Source of the DNA: Streptococcus oralis
Lineage (GTDB): Bacteria; Bacillota; Bacilli; Lactobacillales; Streptococcaceae
Length of the DNA stretch: 64,000 nucleotides
Direction: 5' to 3'
NCBI RefSeq assembly: GCF_016028255.1
Contig: NZ_CP065707.1
Span: forward strand, 558,001 to 622,000
This document shows positions 25,930-34,394 of this stretch, in pieces. Position 1 is the first letter of the stretch; the number at the start of each line of letters is the position of its first letter. The notes below the pieces were generated by a model, which did not search any database, was not told where the DNA came from, and worked only from the letters and a program-made list of their open reading frames with translations. Made by a program: the position numbers and the translations under genes.

Positions 25930-27468
25930 CTGAAGGTTGATAACTATGTCAATGCCCTAGATAGCATTGTCGGTCGCTATGATGGACTTGTGAAGCTCTT
26001 TCAAGACACGGTGTCAGAGACTGACAACAGTGCCATTATTAAGACAGAATACCTAGAACGCATCAAGCAACGGATGAAAGATCCGATTGAGGGACTAAAG
26101 AGCAGTTCCAGTAAGACGAAAAATATCTATTCAGGGATAAGTGATATCCTAACGTTAACGAATCCTAGTTTGGATAGTGTAAATACAAGCTACAATCAAG
26201 CAGTCAAGAGTTTAGATGATACCATAAAGAACATGGAAGCTTTTAATAGTGTTCTTTTAAAGACAGATACTTTTGACCTTATAGATATGCAAAATAGTGA
26301 AATCGCTACCCTATCAGGTTATGCTCCTCTTCCGTATGAGAACCGCGTATCGAGAAATTATTATAATCGACCTCAGTTTAAAAACTCAGTTTCAGAGATT
26401 CACACAGCTATCCATAGCAACTCCAAAGCTGTGAAGTACCAAAATGCTCTCGCAAAACAGCTTGCCGAGTCTAAGTATAGTGGGACGATAGCTGAAAATA
26501 AAGACTTAATAGATTCATTATTTAATGTTTATAAAAACGTCACAACAAGTGATTTATATAAAAATAGTAAGGACTATAAAAAACATTTAAAATCTATTTT
26601 GCCAGCTTTATATGCTGCTTATCGTTTTAAGAAAGATAGATTCGGAAATGTAATTGTTTACAAGGATACGACTTTATTTTGGAATAAATTAGATGAATTT
26701 TTGAAGCTTAATAAGAAACTTAATCAGAATAAATCCTATGCTATAGCTCTTTATAGTAGTGGTAAGCCTACTAAAGCGTTTGAGTCTTTATTTGCGAAGC
26801 TTGGTAATACACGTTATAATGAGGGATTAAGGAATGTTCTAGCTACTTTTGATGAAAATACTAAGATGGTCCACAAAATCTTTAAAGTTGGAGGAAGCCT
26901 AGTAAAAACAACAAATAGTTTGTTAAAAGAAGAATTCATCAAAGAAGTGACTTTTAAAGGCGCTTTAAAAAATGTCTGGAAATCTAGTAAAGCTGGTGGA
27001 GGAAAAGGCTTAGTTGAGTCTGCTAAAGAAGGACTAAAAAATGTTAAATCAGCTACTAAGTTTGGTAAGTTTTTAAAAGGAGCAGCAGTTGTTGGTGTTG
27101 CCTTAGATGTGGTTGATACTTTTTCGAAAATCCACGATAATAAACAAGAGGCCAAACGTCAAGGTTTAAGAGGAAATGAAGTTAAGGCCAGTGTGACAAC
27201 AGGTTTTGTGATAGATGCGGCCAAGGCAGCTGGAACAACTGTTGCGGCAACTGCCGCAGCGAGCGCAGGAGCAGCATTTGCAGGGTTTGTAGCAGGTGCG
27301 GTAGGCATTGCTACAGCTCCTGCGTGGTTAACAGGAGCTGTGGCAATAGGAACAGCAGCTTTTGTTGGATGGGGTCTTAGTGAGCTGGATAAACGCTTTA
27401 AAATTACAGATAACCTTAAAAAAGGTGCCAATAGCCTGATCAAAGGCATGAGAGGATGGTTTAAATGA
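25930..27468 (+). pseudogene. 5'-truncated LXG effector D (orphan cassette, glycine-zipper tail)
   Basis: Homology to the LXG head starts at GGTTGATAAC (25935), equivalent to residue 62 of effector B. A TAA in frame at 25927 prevents extension, and the only candidate starts are non-ATG (CTG 25930, GTG 25990) without ribosome sites. The first 61 LXG residues, including the L-x-G motif, are therefore absent. The tail from about codon 186 is intact and distinct (LIDSLFNVYKNVTTSDLY), ending in an alanine/glycine membrane stretch (AATAAASAGAAFAGFVAGAV) and a basic end. It looks like a stored toxin tip needing recombination for export. Confidence 0.8.
25935..26485 (+). repeat. LXG head repeat, copy 3 (partial)
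   Basis: 551 bases aligned without gaps to 22688-23238 of effector C, with few substitutions. The left junction is abrupt, directly after a DUF5085-like gene. Confidence 0.9.
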
Positions 27469-28193
27469 TTATTGAAAGAATCAAAAAATATTTTGAGTTT
27501 CAAAGAAGTAGAATAAAGGGACCAGTTCCTCTTTGGGGCGTATTAAATGGGATTTTTATTTTATATCCTTTGGCATTTTTTATGTTTATGGCAGGAGGGT
27601 TAGAGATTCTAAAAAATGAGGACTTATATCAAGGGTTGCTTATTACAGGGATTGTTGTTTGGGTTTTAAATCTAGTATTTTTACTAGATCTTAAGCGAGG
27701 GATTTTAACCAGTTTTGGAACCTATCTTATGTATTTGACTGGTCATGTTTATACCATTATTGGATTTAGTAGTTTGAGTGGGGACCATAACTTTATTGTT
27801 CTAAAGTTATCTCTCCCCCTTATCTACGCGCTTGTAATTATTATCGTCATGAGCTGTTTGGTTGACTTGGACTCTGAAGAAATCATCTCGGAGAAGGCTG
27901 GAAAAATTATGCTTAATTTTGTAGTGGGACCGATAATACTTTTATCTCTTTGCTTTATTTTTCTAGCTATCATTGGATATGATTTTTTAATGGGGTGGGG
28001 AGTATCCTTATTGTTAATGATTTTTGGCTCTGCTTTATATCAAACATGGTTTATAATTATCTATGCCTACCAACACCGTCATGATGTTGAGGAAGAGACT
28101 TCAATCAAGCATATAAAAGTAAACCCAGATATGATTTCAAACAGAGAATTTGACAGAGATAGATTTAGTAGAAAGGTAACTAAAGATGATTAA
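27465..28193 (+). CDS. Putative immunity protein for effector D (membrane)
   Basis: A 242-residue protein with about six helices (GVLNGIFILYPLAFFMFMAG, LLITGIVVWVLNLVFLL, LPLIYALVIIIVMSCLV, FVVGPIILLSLCFIFLAI and others) and a charged cytoplasmic tail (HRHDVEEETSIKH). It overlaps the LXG D stop by four bases and is intact although its toxin partner is truncated. Retaining immunity to a silent or formerly active toxin would protect against siblings. The assignment is by position and topology. Confidence 0.55.
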   Translation: MIIERIKKYFEFQRSRIKGPVPLWGVLNGIFILYPLAFFMFMAGGLEILKNEDLYQGLLITGIVVWVLNLVFLLDLKRGILTSFGTYLMYLTGHVYTIIGFSSLSGDHNFIVLKLSLPLIYALVIIIVMSCLVDLDSEEIISEKAGKIMLNFVVGPIILLSLCFIFLAIIGYDFLMGWGVSLLLMIFGSALYQTWFIIIYAYQHRHDVEEETSIKHIKVNPDMISNREFDRDRFSRKVTKDD

Positions 28194-28614
28194 AGAAATA
28201 CAGCTACATATGAGCCATTTGATGACAGACCAGGTCCAGATTCAAGCGGACGAACTATTGGAGTTATTTGTTCATACAGAACTCCTTCCCTATACTGATG
28301 GTATTTATAAAGATGGTCCGACCATTTTTGAAATGACTCCAACTCAATTTAACGAAGAAAAACAAGATGTGGGAGTCTATATTCCAGTTATATCTGAAGC
28401 AGAGCCAACAAGTCAACTGGATTATCAGGCATCTCTAGATATAGAAGGAATTAGCAAGCGGGTTCTATTTGATGGTAGCTTGGATGAAACAATTGAGGAG
28501 ATGAAAGCTTATATTCGTGATCATGGTTGGGAATTGCAAGATAAGTTATACCTAGTGTTGATACCTGTTTATGATGATTTGTTTGTGGATTTGATTATCC
28601 CAGTGGAGAAGTAA
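28186..28614 (+). CDS. DUF5085-like protein 1 of module D
   Basis: A 142-residue acidic soluble protein (KDGPTIFEMTPTQF, DVGVYIPVISEAEP, LYLVLIPVYDDLFVDLIIP). The layout matches the pair at 25017 and 25466. It overlaps the immunity gene by eight bases and is followed by its partner after one base, so the genes are coupled. Function is unknown; an accessory role for LXG export or toxin neutralisation is inferred from repeated association. Confidence 0.5.
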   Translation: MIKEIQLHMSHLMTDQVQIQADELLELFVHTELLPYTDGIYKDGPTIFEMTPTQFNEEKQDVGVYIPVISEAEPTSQLDYQASLDIEGISKRVLFDGSLDETIEEMKAYIRDHGWELQDKLYLVLIPVYDDLFVDLIIPVEK

Positions 28615-28615
28615 A

Positions 28616-29092
28616 ATGGCAGAAATTACATATGGTATGAATCAATCCTTAATGATGAGTAATGTCTTGAGTGTGAACTATAATATTGTCGGTGATGAGA
28701 TTGAAGTAGCCTTTCAAGACATGATTCAAACAGCTGTAGCGGCTGGATATACACCTAAAAGCAATCCATTTTACTCATGCCCCCATATCGGAGAATTGGA
28801 AGATGGAACTTACAACATCACAGTCTATCTTCCCGTTCATGAGGATTATCTAGGAAAAGAAGAGATAATGGAAGGGACAGCCTATAACAGTTATTTTTTG
28901 GTTCCTCGAATGGCAGGAGTAAGAGTTACTGGAGAGGAAGCTGTTGACTTTGATAAGGCTATATACGGCTTAACCAAATTATTGCTTGATAATGACTTAG
29001 AAGAATCTACACCTGTATTTTATATTTCAAGTAAGATAAATGATGTTTTATATACAGATATCATGGTAGGGATACGAGCTAAAAAAGATTAA
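28616..29092 (+). CDS. DUF5085-like protein 2 of module D
   Basis: A 158-residue soluble protein (GYTPKSNPFYSCPHIGEL, YNITVYLPVHEDYLG, INDVLYTDIMVGI), partner of the gene before it. It closes module D. A scar of a DUF4176 gene and its terminator follow within 25 bases. The GPxFY/NPFYS turn, the strand-helix pattern and the pairing are the same as in module C. Confidence 0.5.
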   Translation: MAEITYGMNQSLMMSNVLSVNYNIVGDEIEVAFQDMIQTAVAAGYTPKSNPFYSCPHIGELEDGTYNITVYLPVHEDYLGKEEIMEGTAYNSYFLVPRMAGVRVTGEEAVDFDKAIYGLTKLLLDNDLEESTPVFYISSKINDVLYTDIMVGIRAKKD

Positions 29093-29115
29093 AAGTTGGT
29101 AGAACCCAAAAAGAA

Positions 29116-29221
29116 GGAAGTCTCAAAAATCAGCTATGACCACTTCACCATAGAAGACTTCAAAAAATGACATACAAATCCTAGAATTTCATTCTAGGAT
29201 TTTCTATATGGTGAAAAAATG
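29116..29221 (+). repeat. Cassette-joint repeat, copy 3 (DUF4176 scar)
   Basis: The last 17 or so DUF4176 codons (YDHFTIEDFKK, stop at 29168-29170), the terminator and TATATGGTGA match the ends of copies 1 and 2. The gene body is gone. It shows that a further DUF4176-ended module once stood here. Confidence 0.85.
29176..29203 (+). terminator. Terminator closing the effector array
   Basis: AAATCCTAGAAT and ATTCTAGGATTT form a perfect 12-bp stem around TTC, followed by a short T run. It separates module D from esaA. Confidence 0.85.
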
Positions 29222-29310
29222 AAACACCTAAAATTTAGTATATAGGTCGGTGCATAAGCAAGTTACGAATTGGTAAGTTTTATTAATAGAATAAAGATTA
29301 TAAGCCCTCC

Positions 29311-29339
29311 TTGCCTGACTCTAGTATTCGTGGTATAAT
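29311..29339 (+). promoter_or_regulatory. Promoter of esaA
   Basis: TTGCCT (29311-29316) and TATAAT (29334-29339) are 17 bases apart, and TGG before TATAAT makes it an extended -10. It lies just 5' of the esaA ribosome site AGAGAGG. Confidence 0.85.
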
Positions 29340-29365
29340 AAAGGGATAAATGAGAGAGGTTAGCT

Positions 29366-32053
29366 ATGAAAAAAATAATTATAGGTAGTAGTGTTTTTGT
29401 AACTTTGTTGGTTGGTTCAGGAGCAACATTTATTTATTTAAAGAATCAAGAGATTTCTGTAACAAATAAGGTTAACGATCGTAAATTGAATATTGCTCTG
29501 GTAAATGAAGATGCTGGAGGCGTATTAAATGGCAACGCCTATAATCTAGGAAATGATTTCACAAATTTATTATCAAAAGAGAATACAAATCAATGGACTG
29601 TCATGACTCGTAATGTTGCTGAAAATCGATTTGAAAATGGGTCGGTTGATGTAATTGTTTATATCGAACAACAGTTTTCAGAAAAAATAGCTCAACTGGA
29701 AAGTTTTAATCCTGATAGAGCAAAGATAACATATAAAACGAAATCAAATTTAGATCCAGTTAAATCTAAGAATGTTGAGTTACGAGTAGGCGAGTACCTT
29801 AATACTATTAACCAAAATGTTATAAAAATGTATTTTTCGAGTGTTATCAACAACCTAGATGATGCTAAAAGAAATGTTGATAATATTGTAAATGAACAAT
29901 CTGGCACGCATACAAAAATTTCTCAATATATCTATGGCCCGTCAAACGAAGCAAGTCAGTCTATGTTAAGCACTTTGGACTTGGCTTCAAATCTACAGAA
30001 AATGAATTCGTCTTATGAAGATTCTCAAAAGGCTTTTTCTGATTCTGTTGTTAGTCTTTTAAATAATACAGGGATAGGCTTAGACAAACAACTTACGGAA
30101 GTTAAAACTTATTTTGATTTTCAAAAGGGTATATTTGAGAAGAATGTCTTAACAACCAATAACACATTGAAAGAACAGCATGAAGAAAATTCTAAAATTA
30201 TAGATGGTTTAAATAATTCGATGCTTAAATCATTGTATCAATTTGGAAATAGTACAGCTGAGGAAAAATCTGAACAAGCTAAACTAGAAGATTTAGTAGT
30301 TGATTATCATAAGGTTATTGTTGATTATCAAGGTAAAATAAAAGATAGAAAATCCGAATTTGGACATCTCAAGACAGAATTAGAAGCAGAGAAAAAGAAA
30401 ATATCACTCTTTTACTTTGGTAAAGAAGATGTTGATTTAAAATCGGACCTTACTTCAGATGCTAAAGCAACACTTGTAGATCAGATTAATAAAAGTTTGA
30501 TTACTGAAAATCATTTGCCTGAAACTTATCAAACTTTAATTCGTTCAAATCTAACAGATATTAGTATTGAACCAACTGATTACCAAACTTTATTTAGTAA
30601 ATTGGAGAAACTCAATGTTCTAACAGCTGATCAAGTTAAAGAATATAATGAAAAAATAGATTTACTTAAGAATTATACTAAATTTGATAAGAAGGCTACT
30701 TCTATAAGTGGATTACCTGTTTTTGAATTTTTATCGATTGAAAATGATAAGCTCGATAAAGTAACAGAAACGATGGAATTGACAGTTAGATTACCCCAAT
30801 CTGAGTCTAAAACTGTCGAGGCATCTGTGACAAAACCATCAAGTAGTTCGCCTGAATCATCAACGGTAGTTGAGGCTAGCGGAGTTTCTACTAGTTCTGA
30901 AGGGACAAAATATTTATCTCCTAAAGCTAAAGTTTATGTTACAGGAGATGCTACCTTAGTTGGAGGAGAGCAAACTATAACAGATGATAAGCTTTATACT
31001 ATGACGGTTGAATATACTTTAGAACCACATTATGGGAAAAATGAAATTTCATTTGAAGTACACATTGGTGAAACTACAATTCCTATCAAGAAAACTATTT
31101 ATCGTAGTGATAAAGAAGAGTCAGATGTTTTAGTGAAAAAAGATTTAAAACATATTTTTGATAAATTAAGCAAAATTGATCGTACAACTGGTATGATTCA
31201 AGCAATTTATGGAAGTCCAAGTAGTTCCTCTATTAATTTTTCTGCCTTATCACCAGATTCTGTTTACCATATGTACGGCAACATCAGTCGTGATGATATA
31301 GCAACTCAGTTGTCAGAAGATCAAGTTACTAAATTTAAAGAATCAGGTATAGCTTTGTTGGAACAAATTCAAAATTCTTTGGAGTCATTAGAAAAATCAA
31401 GCGAGGCATTGCCTGAATTGGCTGAAGCTGAGTTACCGAATGATTATTTCAAAAATCAAATTACAAACTTAGCTGATTGGTATAACAGTTCGATTAAGAC
31501 CTTATCAACTGAGTACGATAAGTGGAAGGAAACAAAAGCGAAACAATTGGAAGTGACGGAGACAGCTTCAGATGCTAATAGTGGAATATTAATAAATGAT
31601 AGTGAATCATCAAAACGCTTATATAGTTCAATTGAATCATTAGTGTCTACTACCTCTACTGGTTCAAAAGAAACTAGTCAAAATCACGAAGCAGTTGGGA
31701 CTATGAAGGATCAATTTACTCAATTTGTTGGTCAAGTTCAGACTATTAAAGATAATGTTGATAAGACTATTTCAACTACGAATGATCTGATATCTAATGA
31801 AGCAGAAGTTATTCAAGGGAATAGAGACTACGCAGAGTCCTTTAAAACTGTTATGAAGAATATTCGTGATGGTGGAACGACCAATCAAAATGTGATGAAT
31901 TTTTTATCTAATCCAATTGAAACTAAAAAAGAAACATATGAAGCGCCAATTTCAGTGGATAATAACAGAGTATGGGTTATTTTAGCGATTATTTTATCAG
32001 CAATTTCATCAGCAGGAATCACATATTGGTTGACAAAAGAAAAAGGCAAATAA
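29366..32053 (+). CDS. esaA: Type VII secretion protein EsaA (C-terminal membrane domain short)
   Basis: An 895-residue surface component of the type VIIb machine. It has an N-terminal helix (IIGSSVFVTLLVGSGATFIYL), the family segment LNIALVNEDAGG (about residue 45), and a long extracellular region with coiled coils and a serine/threonine-rich patch around residues 490-515. There is a single C-terminal helix (VWVILAIILSAISSAGITYW). S. aureus EsaA and B. subtilis YueB have several C-terminal helices, so this one looks shortened; its stop lies 22 bases before the IS. Elsewhere esaA usually follows esxA; here it sits alone at the far end of the island under its own promoter. Confidence 0.88.
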   Translation: MKKIIIGSSVFVTLLVGSGATFIYLKNQEISVTNKVNDRKLNIALVNEDAGGVLNGNAYNLGNDFTNLLSKENTNQWTVMTRNVAENRFENGSVDVIVYIEQQFSEKIAQLESFNPDRAKITYKTKSNLDPVKSKNVELRVGEYLNTINQNVIKMYFSSVINNLDDAKRNVDNIVNEQSGTHTKISQYIYGPSNEASQSMLSTLDLASNLQKMNSSYEDSQKAFSDSVVSLLNNTGIGLDKQLTEVKTYFDFQKGIFEKNVLTTNNTLKEQHEENSKIIDGLNNSMLKSLYQFGNSTAEEKSEQAKLEDLVVDYHKVIVDYQGKIKDRKSEFGHLKTELEAEKKKISLFYFGKEDVDLKSDLTSDAKATLVDQINKSLITENHLPETYQTLIRSNLTDISIEPTDYQTLFSKLEKLNVLTADQVKEYNEKIDLLKNYTKFDKKATSISGLPVFEFLSIENDKLDKVTETMELTVRLPQSESKTVEASVTKPSSSSPESSTVVEASGVSTSSEGTKYLSPKAKVYVTGDATLVGGEQTITDDKLYTMTVEYTLEPHYGKNEISFEVHIGETTIPIKKTIYRSDKEESDVLVKKDLKHIFDKLSKIDRTTGMIQAIYGSPSSSSINFSALSPDSVYHMYGNISRDDIATQLSEDQVTKFKESGIALLEQIQNSLESLEKSSEALPELAEAELPNDYFKNQITNLADWYNSSIKTLSTEYDKWKETKAKQLEVTETASDANSGILINDSESSKRLYSSIESLVSTTSTGSKETSQNHEAVGTMKDQFTQFVGQVQTIKDNVDKTISTTNDLISNEAEVIQGNRDYAESFKTVMKNIRDGGTTNQNVMNFLSNPIETKKETYEAPISVDNNRVWVILAIILSAISSAGITYWLTKEKGK

Positions 32054-32074
32054 TGTAGATAATAACTCTCAAAA

Positions 32075-33385
32075 TGTACTGACCCCAAAAAGTTAGACAA
32101 ATAATTTAAGCGAAGGATTTAGTTCTGTATTGCATAGGGCTAAGTCCTTTTAGTTTGACCTTAATTCGTTTGTTGTTGTAGTAATCAATATAGTCCACAA
32201 TAGCTTGTTCCAATTGCTTAAGCGACTGAAACGCCTTCTCATAACCATAAAACATTTCCGATTTCAAAATGCCAAAGAAAGATTCCATCATACCGTTGTC
32301 TGGGCTGTCACCTTTACGTGACATAGATGTTTGGATTCCCTTACTCTCTAAAAACCTGTGATAAGAATCGTGTTGGTATTGCCATCCTTGATCACTATGG
32401 AGACTCGTATTCTCATAGTATTTCTCTGTAAAGGCCTGCTCCAGCATAGCTTTCACTTGTTCTAAATTAGGAGAACAAGAAAGATTATAGGCGATAATTT
32501 CGCTATTAAAGCCATCTAAAACAGGCGATAAATACAATTTCTGTGTGCTATTTGGAATAGCAAACTCTGTCACATCTGTATAGCACTTTTCCATTGGTTT
32601 GGCTGCTTCAAATTGGCGTTGAATGAGATTCTCTGCTTTCTTGCCAATCTCTCCTTGGTAGGAAGAATACTTCCGTTTCCGACGAATTCGAGCCGCTAAA
32701 CCAAGTACTTTCATCAGACGTTGGACCTTTTTATGATTGACCGAATAACCACGATTTCTTAGTTCAAGAGTAATTCTACGATAGCCATAATTTCCTTTAT
32801 AGTCATTATAAATGGCTTGAATTTCATCCTTTAGCTCTTTATCCTTATCTGGTTGATCCAGCTGTCTCTGCTTTTCTCGCTCTAAGGCTTCGTCCCTTTC
32901 CTCTAACTCTTTTAACTTTTTTAGGTAATCCACCTCAGTCCGTAAGCGTTCATTCTCCTCTTGGAGTCGCTCTAGTTCTGTCATTTCTTCCCAAGTTTTC
33001 TTCCGTTTACGTCCCATTTTAGGTACTCTCCCTCTTGTTTTCTCAACAATAGTATACGCGTTTTTCTTGTATTTCGCTAGCCAGTTAAGAAGTATCGTAC
33101 GACTTGGGAGACCGTATTCAAGAGAAACTCTATCTTTAGTCCAGCCTTCATGTAAGACTTTATTAATCATTTCTTGTTTTAATTCAGGAGAATAGTAACG
33201 ATCAATCAATTTAATCATGTATCTAAGATTAGAATTGTTTATCCCAAATTTATTTGAAAGCTTCTCTAAGCTATATCCTTGTTTTCTAAGTTCATAGATC
33301 TGAACTTTATCTTCATAACTCAATTTCATAATAAAAACACCCCAAAAGTTAGATTTTTTCTGTCTAACTTTTGGGGTGCAGTTCA
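32075..33385 (-). mobile_element. IS3-family insertion sequence (copy 2, 92-bp internal deletion)
   Basis: Nearly identical to copy 1 and in the same orientation, but 1311 bp long. A 92-bp piece between two CTGTCTC repeats (7044 and 7136 in copy 1) is missing. The ends are the same inverted repeats. The flanks are AAA on the left and CTG on the right; the CTG matches the left flank of copy 1, not its own left flank. Confidence 0.9.
32106..33329 (-). CDS. Fused IS3-family transposase (deletion derivative)
   Basis: The 92-bp deletion joins orfA and orfB into one 407-residue frame, so no frameshift is needed. The join is at KQRQLDQPDKDKELK. The HTH region and the DDE residues (CYTDVTEF, LHSDQGWQYQ, GMMESFFGIL) remain, but the linker at the start of OrfB (GGFRLDLLLEVARLPRSTYY region) is lost. 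Whether the protein is active is unclear. It could act on either copy's ends, since the terminal repeats are shared. Confidence 0.8.
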   Translation of the reverse strand: MKLSYEDKVQIYELRKQGYSLEKLSNKFGINNSNLRYMIKLIDRYYSPELKQEMINKVLHEGWTKDRVSLEYGLPSRTILLNWLAKYKKNAYTIVEKTRGRVPKMGRKRKKTWEEMTELERLQEENERLRTEVDYLKKLKELEERDEALEREKQRQLDQPDKDKELKDEIQAIYNDYKGNYGYRRITLELRNRGYSVNHKKVQRLMKVLGLAARIRRKRKYSSYQGEIGKKAENLIQRQFEAAKPMEKCYTDVTEFAIPNSTQKLYLSPVLDGFNSEIIAYNLSCSPNLEQVKAMLEQAFTEKYYENTSLHSDQGWQYQHDSYHRFLESKGIQTSMSRKGDSPDNGMMESFFGILKSEMFYGYEKAFQSLKQLEQAIVDYIDYYNNKRIKVKLKGLSPMQYRTKSFA

Positions 33386-33388
33386 CTG

Positions 33389-33396
33389 GAGCTGGT
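33389..33396. terminator. Right half of the disrupted yitT/malR terminator
   Basis: GAGCTGGT is the right arm matching ACCAGCTC at 6247-6254. It lies three bases after the malR stop. The preceding CTG (33386-33388) is the duplicated target site. Confidence 0.8.
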
Positions 33397-33398
33397 CT

Positions 33399-34385
33399 TT
33401 ATTTTTCGATAATTTTGTGTCCAATCAACTGGCGGTAACAAATCTGTTTATTGTTTTTGGCATCGTTAATAATCTGGAGAATGGTTTCAAAGGAAACGCG
33501 CCCGAGTTCTAAGCTATTGATATCCACATAGGCTGCCAAGTTCAGTTTAGGGTTGACCGAGTCAAAGCTGAGGACAGGGACATCCAGTTGGTGTTTTGCG
33601 ATGTAATCACAGACCCCTGCAGCAAGAAGGCTATCAATAGTAATAATAGCATCAATATTTGGATCATGCTCGAAGAGAAGTTTACTAAAGCGATAACCAT
33701 TATCTTCAAGAAATTCGGTCGCAAAGTAGGTCAGATTTGGATCAATAGGAAGTTGGTATTGTTTAAGAGCTAACTCATAACCCATTAGACGATCTTGTGT
33801 TACGAAAAGTTTTTTGGTTCCTCCGATGAAGGCAATTCGCTTGCATCCTTTTTTGATGAAATATTCTGTCGCATTAAAACCAGCCTGGACATTGTCATTA
33901 TCAACAAGCGGAATGAAGGGAGATAGAGATTTACCTAAGATAAGGAAAGGAAATTGCTCATCTGCTACTAGCTTAACCAAAGGATCCTCTTCTTGGGCAT
34001 AGAGGAAAATCAAACCATCTACACGCTTACCATAGACCATCTGGGAAATAGCTTTGAGCCGCTCTTTTGCATCTTTCCCCGTTGCAATCTGGATAGCATA
34101 GTGGTTCTCAGATGCCACTTGGGCGATCCCTCGTAGAACAGATGGGAAGAAAGGATTTTGGTAAAAGGCATCCGAGTCGTCAGGGAGCACTAGGCCGATA
34201 ACTTGAGTATAGCTACTTACCAAGCTACGAGCATTGAGATTGGGGTGGTAGTTGAGCTCCTTCATCGCCTTGCGAACTCGTTTTTTGGTTTCATCACTAA
34301 TCGTTGATTTGTTTTGAATAACGCGGGTAACAGTTGAAGGTGAGACACCTGCTGCCTTGGCCACGTCTTTAATCGTAACGGGCAT
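33399..34385 (-). CDS. malR: Maltose operon transcriptional repressor MalR (LacI family)
   Basis: A 328-residue repressor. It has an N-terminal LacI helix-turn-helix (VTIKDVAKAAGVSPSTVTRV) and hinge (YHPNLNARSLVSS), then a periplasmic-binding-like effector domain (VDGLIFLYAQEEDP, GCKRIAFIGG, IDAIITIDSLLAAGV). It is expected to bind the palindromes at 39021-39038 and 39396-39409 and release them when maltodextrin is present. malA is nine bases upstream in the same direction. Its own terminator was split by IS copy 2. Confidence 0.93.
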   Translation of the reverse strand: MPVTIKDVAKAAGVSPSTVTRVIQNKSTISDETKKRVRKAMKELNYHPNLNARSLVSSYTQVIGLVLPDDSDAFYQNPFFPSVLRGIAQVASENHYAIQIATGKDAKERLKAISQMVYGKRVDGLIFLYAQEEDPLVKLVADEQFPFLILGKSLSPFIPLVDNDNVQAGFNATEYFIKKGCKRIAFIGGTKKLFVTQDRLMGYELALKQYQLPIDPNLTYFATEFLEDNGYRFSKLLFEHDPNIDAIITIDSLLAAGVCDYIAKHQLDVPVLSFDSVNPKLNLAAYVDINSLELGRVSFETILQIINDAKNNKQICYRQLIGHKIIEK

Positions 34386-34394
34386 AAAAATCTC

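Noticed and set aside
18000..29000. CRISPR array suggested by recurrent segments
   Set aside because: The repeats are long, few and partly coding, without regular spacers or cas genes.
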